Below the pieces are notes generated by a model that did no database searches, had not been told where the DNA came from, and saw only the letters and a program-made list of their open reading frames with translations. Positions 16,451 through 23,968 of a stretch of 31,157 nt of DNA are shown piece by piece. This stretch comes from Ravibacter sp964559125 (lineage in GTDB: Bacteria > Bacteroidota > Bacteroidia > Cytophagales > Spirosomataceae), in contig CAZLGW010000051.1 of assembly GCA_964559125.1 (NCBI GenBank), positions 1 to 31,157 of the forward strand, written 5' to 3'. How positions within the stretch are numbered: the stretch's first letter is position 1; every line of letters starts with the position of its first letter. Made by a program: the position numbers and the translations under genes.

Positions 16451-17445
16451 GTAGTTTCCCGGCTGGAGAAGGTCTGCGTGATCCCCCGGATCACTTTGGC
16501 TTTGACCGGTTCGTGGAATACATCGTGTTTATAGAACAAGGAAGTCAGGTAGGCCATCTGGGAAACCGAGAGGTTCAGCTTTAAGTATGGCTCCATTTCT
16601 TCTGGGGCACTACTTTTAGCTTGAAGCAGCTTGATTTCTTCGTTCAGCCATCTTAACAATTGCTTTTTGATTGAGGGGAAGGCTTTCGTATAGCGGATTC
16701 CTTTCGGGATAAAAATCTGGTTTATTCGTTTTCGGTAGTCTGTTAGGAAAACTAAACTTTCATACGAGTTCCTGGAATCTCCTCTCGCTTTTTGGCTAAT
16801 CGAATTAATCAGGTATTGAAAAAACTTTGGATTGTTAAAATTGAGTTCGATAAGAATTTCTGAGAAAGCAATACTTTTACTTTTCCGGTATCCTATTTCG
16901 GATCCAATTAAGGATAACCTGTTAGCATATTGTTTCAGATAATAGAGCTGATGAAAACTGACCGGGTTTCTCTCCGACAGAATCAGCTCGTGGAAAGGAG
17001 CCAACGCGATCAGCTTTAAATCGTCGCTGATCCCTTCCGCTTCGAGCTGCAATTCCAACTCTCCGGCGACAGGGGTTAGAATAGCACTCTCTTTTGTTTG
17101 TAGTCTGATTGGGATAACTCTTGATAGATCAAAGTCATTTTCAAATGTTAATTTGAATTCTTCGAGCAAATCGAATACCAGAGTCAAACGTTCTGGGTTC
17201 TGTATGGCACTCTCTTCCAAACTAACAGATACTTGGTCTAGCATACGAGTGATTTTGTCCTGGTACCAGCGGATACAATATCGAATTTGCTTTTGACTGG
17301 TAAGTTGAAGGACGCTTTTCATCAGAGCTCGGAGAAAGCGATCTTTTTCTTCCTGCCAAACAGTATAAGGTAATTCCCGGCTTGAAGGAGAACTCTTCGT
17401 CATAGACACAAATAAATCTTCAATATTTTCCAGCTCATTTTTCAT
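16327..17445 (-). CDS. Conserved protein of unknown function, possibly distantly RteC-like
   Basis: The protein has 372 residues, soluble and mostly helical, without a signal peptide or membrane segment. The C-terminal part KLNLSVSQMAYLTSLFYKHD followed by VFHEPVKAKVIRGITQTFSS has the same general layout as the RteC signature (helix, FxxxxVKxI, F, basic tail), but the match is weak and I do not claim membership. A truncated homologue lies at 14275-14392, in both cases convergent with an HhH gene, so HhH plus this gene appear to be a recurring pair in related elements. Upstream is an AT-rich spacer. A regulatory role is only a guess. Confidence 0.65.
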   Translation of the reverse strand: MKNELENIEDLFVSMTKSSPSSRELPYTVWQEEKDRFLRALMKSVLQLTSQKQIRYCIRWYQDKITRMLDQVSVSLEESAIQNPERLTLVFDLLEEFKLTFENDFDLSRVIPIRLQTKESAILTPVAGELELQLEAEGISDDLKLIALAPFHELILSERNPVSFHQLYYLKQYANRLSLIGSEIGYRKSKSIAFSEILIELNFNNPKFFQYLINSISQKARGDSRNSYESLVFLTDYRKRINQIFIPKGIRYTKAFPSIKKQLLRWLNEEIKLLQAKSSAPEEMEPYLKLNLSVSQMAYLTSLFYKHDVFHEPVKAKVIRGITQTFSSRETTRISPGSFKTKAQEPGENAVQEVRKLLKAMVKDTENYLGWS

Positions 17446-17624
17446 GCGTTAAGGCGGGAATATTTAATTTATGAGTATGATATTTTAATAACTATTTTGG
17501 TTTCAATCATTACTTTCTTCAAATGATTATGATTGATAAATATCTTTCAATATATTAAATACTTTTGAACTTCAAAATACACCGGGTGTTCAATGTACCG
17601 GAATAAAAATGCCTATAATATACT

Positions 17625-18617
17625 CTAGTACAGGCTTTTATTTCTCCGAAAAGAAGACGTATCGATTGAGGTCACTACACACCTGTCCAAAACGTTTTTT
17701 TTTAGCTTATAAAATGGCGCGTCCATCATTTCTACGCGGTTTTTATGCGTGTTTCTAAAATCTAGCCATACCTTATACGTAGTTGGTCCCCTTGGCGTCC
17801 AGTTATTGGCTTGTAAAACGGGTTGTTCAGCCATTCCATCAGGCCTATTCAACAAGGAGCCATATTCCTTTCTGGAAGCGTATGCTGTCAAGTGAACATC
17901 CTCATCCTCAAGCACTTCTCTCTCTACGTCATATTGCTCTTTGACTTTATACGCCATATTCGATTTGGCCCGAGTCACAAAGAAACATCCGCTGCTGTCC
18001 AAAACCTTCAGCCAACTAAAATCCAAATAGCCCCGGTCTACAACCACCACGCTCCCTTTGGGGAAACTCATTTCTTTAGCTACGGTTATTTCATGTGTTT
18101 TGGCATCGGTGAGCTTGACAAATACCGGCAACAGGCCATCGTAATCCAATACGGTATGTAGTTTTATCGCTCCTTTTTGACTCCGATAGCTAGCCCAGTT
18201 AAAGACCTTCAGGCAGAGTGGGATAATACTACCATCGACAAGAAAAACCTTCCTCTTCAGCCGGGACAAACCTGATCTGGTAAATTTGTATGGGGAGTCT
18301 AAATGTTCAAAAAGCATGGTATACACCGCTTTGAATAATTCCGGGGTTCGGCTTTTGTTTATATACGACAGGCTGGACTTGCAGGGAACCCGATCAACCC
18401 CAAGATGAGATAGGTTCCCTGTTGTACTGGTTAGCCCGTTACTGATGTCACGCACCGAAGCGGCGCCGCCGATGTGACAGAATAGCATGGCAACCAGGTG
18501 CGTCCAAGAATTAATCCCCTTCTGATGCTTGTCAGAAGCATGCTTAGATACTAAGCGGTCGAACTTATCTCGGGGAATCAGGCTCAGCATTTGACTGAAA
18601 AGTGATATTTTTACCAT
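17625..18617 (-). CDS. IS4-family transposase, C-terminus abnormal
   Basis: The protein has 330 residues. The N-terminal part (SLIPRDKFDRLVSKHASDKH) and the core (KVFLVDGSIIPLCLKVFNWA with Asp128; VVVVDRGYLDFSWLKVLDSS with Asp194; FFVTRAKSN) follow IS4-family transposases of Bacteroidota. After TAYASRKEYG (about residue 253) the family text is lost: the FLTN stretch and the YxxRWxIE motif holding the third catalytic Glu are not found, and the frame runs through the left inverted repeat and target duplication into flanking DNA (last ~18 residues). The enzyme is probably inactive. The start ATG abuts a leader hairpin. Confidence 0.8.
   Translation of the reverse strand: MVKISLFSQMLSLIPRDKFDRLVSKHASDKHQKGINSWTHLVAMLFCHIGGAASVRDISNGLTSTTGNLSHLGVDRVPCKSSLSYINKSRTPELFKAVYTMLFEHLDSPYKFTRSGLSRLKRKVFLVDGSIIPLCLKVFNWASYRSQKGAIKLHTVLDYDGLLPVFVKLTDAKTHEITVAKEMSFPKGSVVVVDRGYLDFSWLKVLDSSGCFFVTRAKSNMAYKVKEQYDVEREVLEDEDVHLTAYASRKEYGSLLNRPDGMAEQPVLQANNWTPRGPTTYKVWLDFRNTHKNRVEMMDAPFYKLKKNVLDRCVVTSIDTSSFRRNKSLY
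17668..17678. repeat. Target site duplication, left copy (11 bp)
   Basis: GAGGTCACTAC here is repeated exactly at 18719-18729, directly outside the two inverted repeat ends. A duplication of 11 bp is usual for IS4-family insertions. Confidence 0.85.
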
Positions 18618-18718
18618 CGGGAGACTCTTAGGTTTTGGTTTGGCGATTAAAACCTACCACTTTTTGGGGACAGTCTCCCTTTTTTTATGCTTTCTCAGAA
18701 TTTATTTTGGACACGTAT
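17679..18718 (-). mobile_element. IS4-family insertion sequence, about 1040 bp, probably internally deleted
   Basis: The ends are ACACCTGTCCAAAA (17679-17692) and, read inward from the right, ATACGTGTCCAAAA (18718-18705): 12 of 14 match. Both ends are flanked by GAGGTCACTAC, so the insertion is bounded precisely. The length is short for an IS4-family element of this type (commonly about 1.3-1.4 kb), which fits the loss of the C-terminal coding part of the transposase. It may still be moved in trans, since both ends are present. Confidence 0.8.
18619..18679 (-). promoter_or_regulatory. Nested hairpins in the transposase leader
   Basis: On the transposase strand the leader pairs GGGAGACT (18679-18672) with AGTCTCCC (18626-18619), and between them TAGGTTTT (18656-18649) pairs perfectly with AAAACCTA (18636-18629). 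The outer stem ends one base before the ATG at 18617. In transcripts that read in from outside, the stem would cover the ribosome landing site; many insertion sequences limit expression this way. The role is inferred from position. Confidence 0.6.
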
Positions 18719-18729
18719 GAGGTCACTAC
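18719..18729. repeat. Target site duplication, right copy (11 bp)
   Basis: This is the exact copy of 17668-17678, directly next to the right inverted repeat of the insertion sequence. Confidence 0.85.
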
Positions 18730-18892
18730 TCAAATGGCAACATTTTTACCTAAAAGCTTTACCTCACTTAGGAGCAAGATTATTCCGTGATTTTTCTGAT
18801 AATTTTCGTTTATGAACAATAGTTTTAGCTTCAAATCACGGCATTTACCAAGTGCAGGCGTGAAAGTCAAAATTTTTGGGATTTAGGGGAAT

Positions 18893-19954
18893 TCACCTCA
18901 CAAACCACCGTATCGCGTGCCGGGTGTCGCTTCTGCTGAACTCCAGCGTGTATGGATTTACCAACCAGCGGGCTACATGACCGTCGGAGCGCGGCATCAA
19001 CCAGCCGAAATCCCATTCGTCGCTTTTGTATTTTACCGGGATACGTGGCGCTACCCTTACCACAGGATGCGAGGCGCACATAAACAGTTTCTGTTCGGTG
19101 TAGTAGTAGGCCGATCCGCAGTGAACAAATACCTCATGCGGCAATTTTTCGTCTTCACTGCTGGACAGATCCGAACATAAATCCCGGATGGCGACTTTGA
19201 TTTCCCGGCCATTCTGAAAGGCGGCTTCCAAAGCTTCCACGCTGCCCCTGAGGGGCCGGCCCTCTTCATCGTGCGCATAGACCTCTTCCCAGTCGTCGCA
19301 AACCCAAAACTTGAACACGTTGAAATCGTAGACGAAGTTTTGACTTGGGGCATTGGTACCGGAGTCCCATGCATCGGACTGGTGGTATTTGGGCATTTTA
19401 CTGTGGTCGTCCAGGGGGGAAGGCCCTTTTCTACGGCTGGTTGGCTTCCGGCCGTCCAGGTAGGGCCTTGCAATGGCCTGGAGCCCATTCTGATTGTACA
19501 AAAAGAAGGACATAGAAGGACGAGGTCCAAAGCCGGTCGGGAGCTCGATAGGTTGCCGGAGATTGATAATCCCAGCTACCCAGCGGGCATCCACTACATA
19601 GGTAACCCTGAAATCGGCTACTTCCTTAATAAGTTCACTACTGGATGAATCCGTGTCGACATGCTCATTATGTTGGAATTCGGTGTATATCCGCATATCA
19701 GCGCCCTTACTTATAGCAGCCAGTAAATCCGTCTCGCTTCCCCCGGTCACGTTGCGGTTTCTGTCAAGGATCAATTTACACTCCCAGTTATTTTTTCCTG
19801 ATTTATGATCCGTTCCCGGGTTAGAGCACCTTTTTTGACTTAACAAATGCTCCCGAGCCAAAGAGGATGTGGCCAAAAAGCCCCCAGCAATAAAATTGCG
19901 CCGTGATTGTTTGTGCTGGCTTCCGTTCCGGCGGACTTTTTTTTTCGGGATCAT
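18893..19954 (-). CDS. Tat-exported protein of unknown family
   Basis: The protein has 353 residues. It starts with a basic region and a twin-arginine motif SRRNFIAGGFLATSSLA (about residues 17-33), so export through the Tat pathway as a folded protein is likely. The mature part is rich in Trp, Tyr and His, with ISKGADMRIYTEFQHNEHVD, LRQPIELPTGFGPRPSMSFF, FVYDFNVFKFWVCDDWEEV and a final DTRHAIRWFVR. I do not recognise the fold or a catalytic motif. Tat export may mean a cofactor or cytoplasmic assembly. It stands alone, with the insertion sequence downstream and a pseudogene upstream. Confidence 0.7.
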   Translation of the reverse strand: MIPKKKVRRNGSQHKQSRRNFIAGGFLATSSLAREHLLSQKRCSNPGTDHKSGKNNWECKLILDRNRNVTGGSETDLLAAISKGADMRIYTEFQHNEHVDTDSSSSELIKEVADFRVTYVVDARWVAGIINLRQPIELPTGFGPRPSMSFFLYNQNGLQAIARPYLDGRKPTSRRKGPSPLDDHSKMPKYHQSDAWDSGTNAPSQNFVYDFNVFKFWVCDDWEEVYAHDEEGRPLRGSVEALEAAFQNGREIKVAIRDLCSDLSSSEDEKLPHEVFVHCGSAYYYTEQKLFMCASHPVVRVAPRIPVKYKSDEWDFGWLMPRSDGHVARWLVNPYTLEFSRSDTRHAIRWFVR

Positions 19955-20173
19955 AAGAATTTGCTAATAGTTTTAGGGTAATCTTTCTCCGGAACCCACC
20001 AACATTCTTTGTGAGAACCGTACTTCCTACTCATTACACAATAGTATATCATTCTGGGGACAGCAACTCTGTTCCAGATAGGTGTTAAAATCTCGCTCCT
20101 ACGGGGGAAACATTCAAATAAAGAAGATTTATTTTACGAGTCCATTCTTTTTAGAACATGGTTCAAGGATAGC

Positions 20174-20455
20174 TCATACGATAGGTGTCGTTGGCCCACG
20201 CAGATGTGGTTTGTCTTCCACCATATATTCTGCTTCTGTAACCCATGATTCATCAGCTGTAATCGCCGAAGCTCCGAAATTGCCAAGCATAACGCCCCAC
20301 TCTGGCATCAAAATCTTTTAATAACGCGGAGTTTTACTGGATCAACCTGTGCGAGGAATATAGGGACTCAGTTCCGCATTAATGTGATCATTTTTCATTA
20401 GTTTATTTTCCTCCATTTAGCCTCTGGTTGGTTCTGCTTTTTGTTTAATGCTCCC
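20174..20455 (-). pseudogene. Decayed sialidase/BNR-type protein, C-terminal remnant
   Basis: Two minus-strand frames join into one family-like text. The first gives NQPEAKWRKIN, two stops, then DHI-like residues, MRN-stop-VPIFLAQVDPVKLRVIK. After a shift the next gives ILMPEWGVMLGNFGASAITA and DESWVTEAEYMVEDKPHLRG, ending at a TGA (20176-20174). The order PIF.AQVDP..L.VI, LMPE.GxxLGNFG, ESWVT.AE is what I recall from the end of sialidase-like (BNR-repeat) proteins of Bacteroidota and Planctomycetes. The stop before VPIF is TGA, one change from CGA (Arg), the usual residue there. Several stops plus a frameshift show loss of function. The 5' part is not seen. Confidence 0.55.
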
Positions 20456-20858
20456 GACAGGTAGCATTTCGAAAATGAAAAATATTTTTTTCAAAAACTT
20501 TGTCGTGAAGAGATGGTCTTATCAGAAAGCGCCCTCGATGTAATTCAGCATCGATGGTTTGATTAAAAACAATTTATGTGTTTTATCGACAGGGGTTTTT
20601 AAGTTTAATAACAAAGGATTCTGAGTAGATATTTTTTGACCCGCCGAAAATCCTAACAGGTTGCTTTGAATTGGTGCTTCCTCTTTAAGGCAAAATTGGT
20701 CACTTTTTTGAGTATATATTCCGACAAAATATGAGTTTTGATCTAGATTAATATAAAAAAATGGTTTCAAGCAGCATGGAATACTCCTCATATCAATGAA
20801 AAGCATTTTACTTAATAAAGTAAAGTTGAAATTCCCTACGGTAACTCTTCAACCTTCA
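20456..20858. other. Region without convincing genes, downstream of the CE15 gene
   Basis: This AT-rich stretch contains one 94-codon minus frame (20522-20806) that starts with a TTG and has no recognisable motif. It may hold more of the decayed pseudogene or simply be 3' flanking DNA of the polysaccharide locus. No hairpin terminator was evident. Confidence 0.4.
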
Positions 20859-22136
20859 CTATCTAAAATGAAGATTGGAGAATTTTATAAATTGCTCCCA
20901 ATCGTAAATGTTTATACCGTGCCTTCCTTTTCGTACATGATATCCTATTGTATTCATTACCGGTTGGTCGGCCAATGGCATGGTAGCGGACACCAATCCC
21001 GATTTATTGAATAAACTGTAAATAGGAGTTGCATGATATCCCGATAAATATTCGCCCTTGGGATCAGCATTCCTATCTTCTTCTGCGCTGGCAATATATA
21101 CAGGTCTAGGGGCTATCAATGCTATTAGTTCATGCTGATCTATAGGCAGATTCTCCTCAACCAAATTGTATTTCTTATTGTTCTCACACAACCAACCTTT
21201 TTGTATTCGATTCAATTTTTCCATTCTTTCACCATATTTTCGTCGAGATAAAGCGGCGCCTGCGCATCCTGAATTAACGGATATTACAATAGAAAAACGC
21301 TGATCCAATGCGCCCGCCCATAAAGCAGCTTTTCCTAACCGTGACAAACCCATTAAAACCACCTTATATGAGTCTATATCATTGTCTTTCTCTAAATAGT
21401 CCATTATGCGACTCAATCCCCATGCCCATGCTGAAATAGAACCCCATTCGTTTGGAAGAGGCTCTGTTTGGCCATCAGTATATAATAAAGGATGTATGCC
21501 GTCGGTAAAATCAACACCACATTCACGAGCTTTATCGGGATCAACATCTCCATAATAGGCTGTAACAATTCCAAAGCCGGCATCAATAATTCTATTCAGC
21601 GGCCATCTACTGCTCATTGCTCCCCTTGACTCCTTATTAGAAATGTGATTCATTATACCAATTGATGGATTATTTCTTACCCATGACCCATTCAAGAAAA
21701 TATTTGAATCATTGACAACTGTATGGTTACCGAAAAAATTATACCCTACGAACAAAGGTGGTTTAGATATATTTTTGGGCAAATAGATCAAAACATAAAT
21801 AGATAACGTTTTTCCATTTCCACTAAAATTTAAAATTACCTGCTTTCTAATAGCTTTATCGTCAAGCGCGCTATCACTCTGCTCGACAACCCTATATGAG
21901 TGTGCTTTCAATTCTCTCGGAATTTTCCCATACATACTTTCTTCAAAAAGATGAATTAATTCAGGGCGTCTTTTCTGGATCCAACCTATACTATCGATAA
22001 TTCGATCGCCATTTTCCATTGATAATACTTCCGGCAATATATAGTGAGGTACATTCTCTTCACTGTAATTGACATCGTATTGTGCGTATCCGATGATCGG
22101 AAGTACTACGGACAAAATTACAATTAGATATTTCAT
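20859..22136 (-). CDS. CE15 family glucuronoyl esterase, secreted
   Basis: The protein has 425 residues with a signal peptide (about 1-19, ending GYAQ). The alpha/beta-hydrolase nucleophile motif GLSRLGKAALWAGA has the Ser at residue 265. SGCAGAALSRRKYGE, LPIDQHELIALIAPRPVYIA, the acidic ADPKGEY and a late His (GRHGI, His406) follow in the order of CE15 enzymes. These cleave ester bonds between glucuronic acid of xylan (or related uronic acids) and lignin alcohols. It is the last gene of the minus-strand locus, 20 bp after the TIM-barrel gene. The residue before the Ser is Leu where His or Cys is usual, a small deviation. Confidence 0.88.
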   Translation of the reverse strand: MKYLIVILSVVLPIIGYAQYDVNYSEENVPHYILPEVLSMENGDRIIDSIGWIQKRRPELIHLFEESMYGKIPRELKAHSYRVVEQSDSALDDKAIRKQVILNFSGNGKTLSIYVLIYLPKNISKPPLFVGYNFFGNHTVVNDSNIFLNGSWVRNNPSIGIMNHISNKESRGAMSSRWPLNRIIDAGFGIVTAYYGDVDPDKARECGVDFTDGIHPLLYTDGQTEPLPNEWGSISAWAWGLSRIMDYLEKDNDIDSYKVVLMGLSRLGKAALWAGALDQRFSIVISVNSGCAGAALSRRKYGERMEKLNRIQKGWLCENNKKYNLVEENLPIDQHELIALIAPRPVYIASAEEDRNADPKGEYLSGYHATPIYSLFNKSGLVSATMPLADQPVMNTIGYHVRKGRHGINIYDWEQFIKFSNLHFR

Positions 22137-22156
22137 TTAGAGTTTTTTCTCATTTT

Positions 22157-23881
22157 TTAACGGACAAAAATTTCAAGTTCTTCCATATACGGAATTACGT
22201 CATTGCGAGATTCTATCTTTAATAAAATTCCCAGTTCATTATTCCCTCGAAATCGCGGGCATTTATCTAGATCAATAATAAATCGTAGTCCGGGAACTCC
22301 TGCCATTGCATCTATTTTCTCCGTCTTAATTAAATTGGGATTAACTATCTCACCGTTAATATCAATTACGTAATCATTTTTTGATGATGAATTATATATA
22401 TTGAACTCCATTAGACCAGAAAGCGGATCACCATTTTTCCCATCCGCCATACGAAATGGATATATTTGTCTTTCTCCTGCTTTATCCAAAGTAAATTCGA
22501 GAACCGGATTGTTTTTATGTCCAAGAGGGCTTTTCCCTTCGTCATACCACGGGTAGTTTCTGGAGGGCGGAGCATACTGACTTATTCCCTTACCCATAGG
22601 AAGGTAATGATACCAACGCATTCCTTCATATAGTTTACCAGGATCAGATACAACATTTGTCCAGTCTTTCACCCGATACCAGTGTCTGACATCAGACGGG
22701 TGGTCGTCCTTTCCAAAAAAAATACCTACATTCCAGAAATAGATACCATCTGCTCCCCAGCTATAATAGTTAGCAGCAGCAGCGCGCGCTTCATCCCTGG
22801 TTATCAGCATACTACGATAACTCTTTGTTTTGTGTTTATTGGACACGGCATAGCCCCGATTGTGTATTATTGGCAACCCTTCCGTGAAAGAACCGATCAT
22901 ATTACCCATAGCCGCATAAGTTTTTACTCCTGCGGGCTTGGTATATTTTATAAACTCCTCTATTGGGAGCTGAGGATCAGTATTGTTCCATGTCGATACT
23001 ATTACACAGTCTACTAATCTACTATCAACCCAAGTCTTTATATCTATTCCAGCTAACCAACATGCATTAACGGATTCAGGAATCTTTACTACTAGTTTAA
23101 GCCGACTACGACCTTTTTTATTGGCTTTATCCTCCATCATGTTGTATATGCTTTTGACAAATTCTGTCATTATTGGTGCCTTTTTTATGCCCTCATCACG
23201 GGGGAAAAATTTAGCCCATCTGGTAAAGTCCAGCAAAAGTCCATCAACGTTATATTCTGAGACAATTTCCTTCATAATAGCAAATCGATGTTCGCGTACT
23301 TCTGAATAAGTATAATCCAAGGCGGTTTCGTTCGTTCTGCCGTCCGGTTGTTTGATCACATACTGAGGGTTTTCAATAGCAAACATAGAACAAAAGTGGT
23401 CGTTTATATCGAGCTTACGGTGGTGAGTATCCCCCATACGTACCGAGGCTAAAACTTCATACCCTTTCGATTTCATATACCCTGTAACGAATTTTAGCGG
23501 ATCAGTTCCTGCCCTTTTTAACCCGCGCATTGCCGGAGCATAAAGCTCATTAAAATCATCCCCAAAACGTTTACCGTATTGTTCGCCGACTTTCGTTTCG
23601 TAGAAGCAAATATCGGGTGTAGCAGCCAAGAATGAGAAAGTCTTAAATGGAACAAAATCAGATTCATGATCCAACCAGTGTTTTATAAATGGTATCGGGT
23701 TATTTTCAGGGGCTTCAGATATAACTTGCCCATCATCATCAAATATGTTGTCGACAATAGGGGATTGAGAGAAGCCTTTGTATGAACAAATAAAAAGAAA
23801 TAACAAGATGGAACGCATGCCAATCGAACCAATTATAAAGCGCAATATTGCGGGTGAAATTTTCTTTAACATAGAAATCAA
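22157..23881 (-). CDS. Secreted TIM-barrel protein resembling glycoside hydrolase-like family GHL10
   Basis: The protein has 574 residues from this start; an ATG at 23818 (MRSILLFLFICSYKGFSQS) would give a more compact signal peptide and may be the true one. The core contains YTYSEVREHRFAIMKEIVSE followed by YNVDGLLLDFTRWAKFFP, the layout of GHL10/DUF187-like barrels in which Asp in DGxxLDF lines the active site. Later come NNTDPQLPIEEFIKYTKPAG and a W/Y-rich stretch near AANYYSWGADGIYFWNVGIF, then a beta-rich C-terminal domain. The substrate is unknown; its place between susD and the CE15 gene suggests work on the same polymer. Confidence 0.65.
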   Translation of the reverse strand: MISMLKKISPAILRFIIGSIGMRSILLFLFICSYKGFSQSPIVDNIFDDDGQVISEAPENNPIPFIKHWLDHESDFVPFKTFSFLAATPDICFYETKVGEQYGKRFGDDFNELYAPAMRGLKRAGTDPLKFVTGYMKSKGYEVLASVRMGDTHHRKLDINDHFCSMFAIENPQYVIKQPDGRTNETALDYTYSEVREHRFAIMKEIVSEYNVDGLLLDFTRWAKFFPRDEGIKKAPIMTEFVKSIYNMMEDKANKKGRSRLKLVVKIPESVNACWLAGIDIKTWVDSRLVDCVIVSTWNNTDPQLPIEEFIKYTKPAGVKTYAAMGNMIGSFTEGLPIIHNRGYAVSNKHKTKSYRSMLITRDEARAAAANYYSWGADGIYFWNVGIFFGKDDHPSDVRHWYRVKDWTNVVSDPGKLYEGMRWYHYLPMGKGISQYAPPSRNYPWYDEGKSPLGHKNNPVLEFTLDKAGERQIYPFRMADGKNGDPLSGLMEFNIYNSSSKNDYVIDINGEIVNPNLIKTEKIDAMAGVPGLRFIIDLDKCPRFRGNNELGILLKIESRNDVIPYMEELEIFVR

Positions 23882-23968
23882 ATTACTATTTGTAGTAAAA
23901 ATATTTTGTAGTGCTAATATTATAGGAATAAGAACCTAAACACACTAAAACGAGAATAATAGTATCTT

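Noticed and set aside
17581..17603. Short inverted repeat around ACCGGGTGTTCAATGTACCGG next to the insertion sequence
   Set aside because: The stem is only about four to five base pairs with a large loop and has no T run, so it is not convincing as a terminator or recombination site.
20522..20806. 94-codon minus-strand frame between the CE15 gene and the pseudogene
   Set aside because: It uses a TTG start, shows no recognisable motif or signal peptide, and lies beside a decayed gene, so it may be a relic. Not called as a gene.
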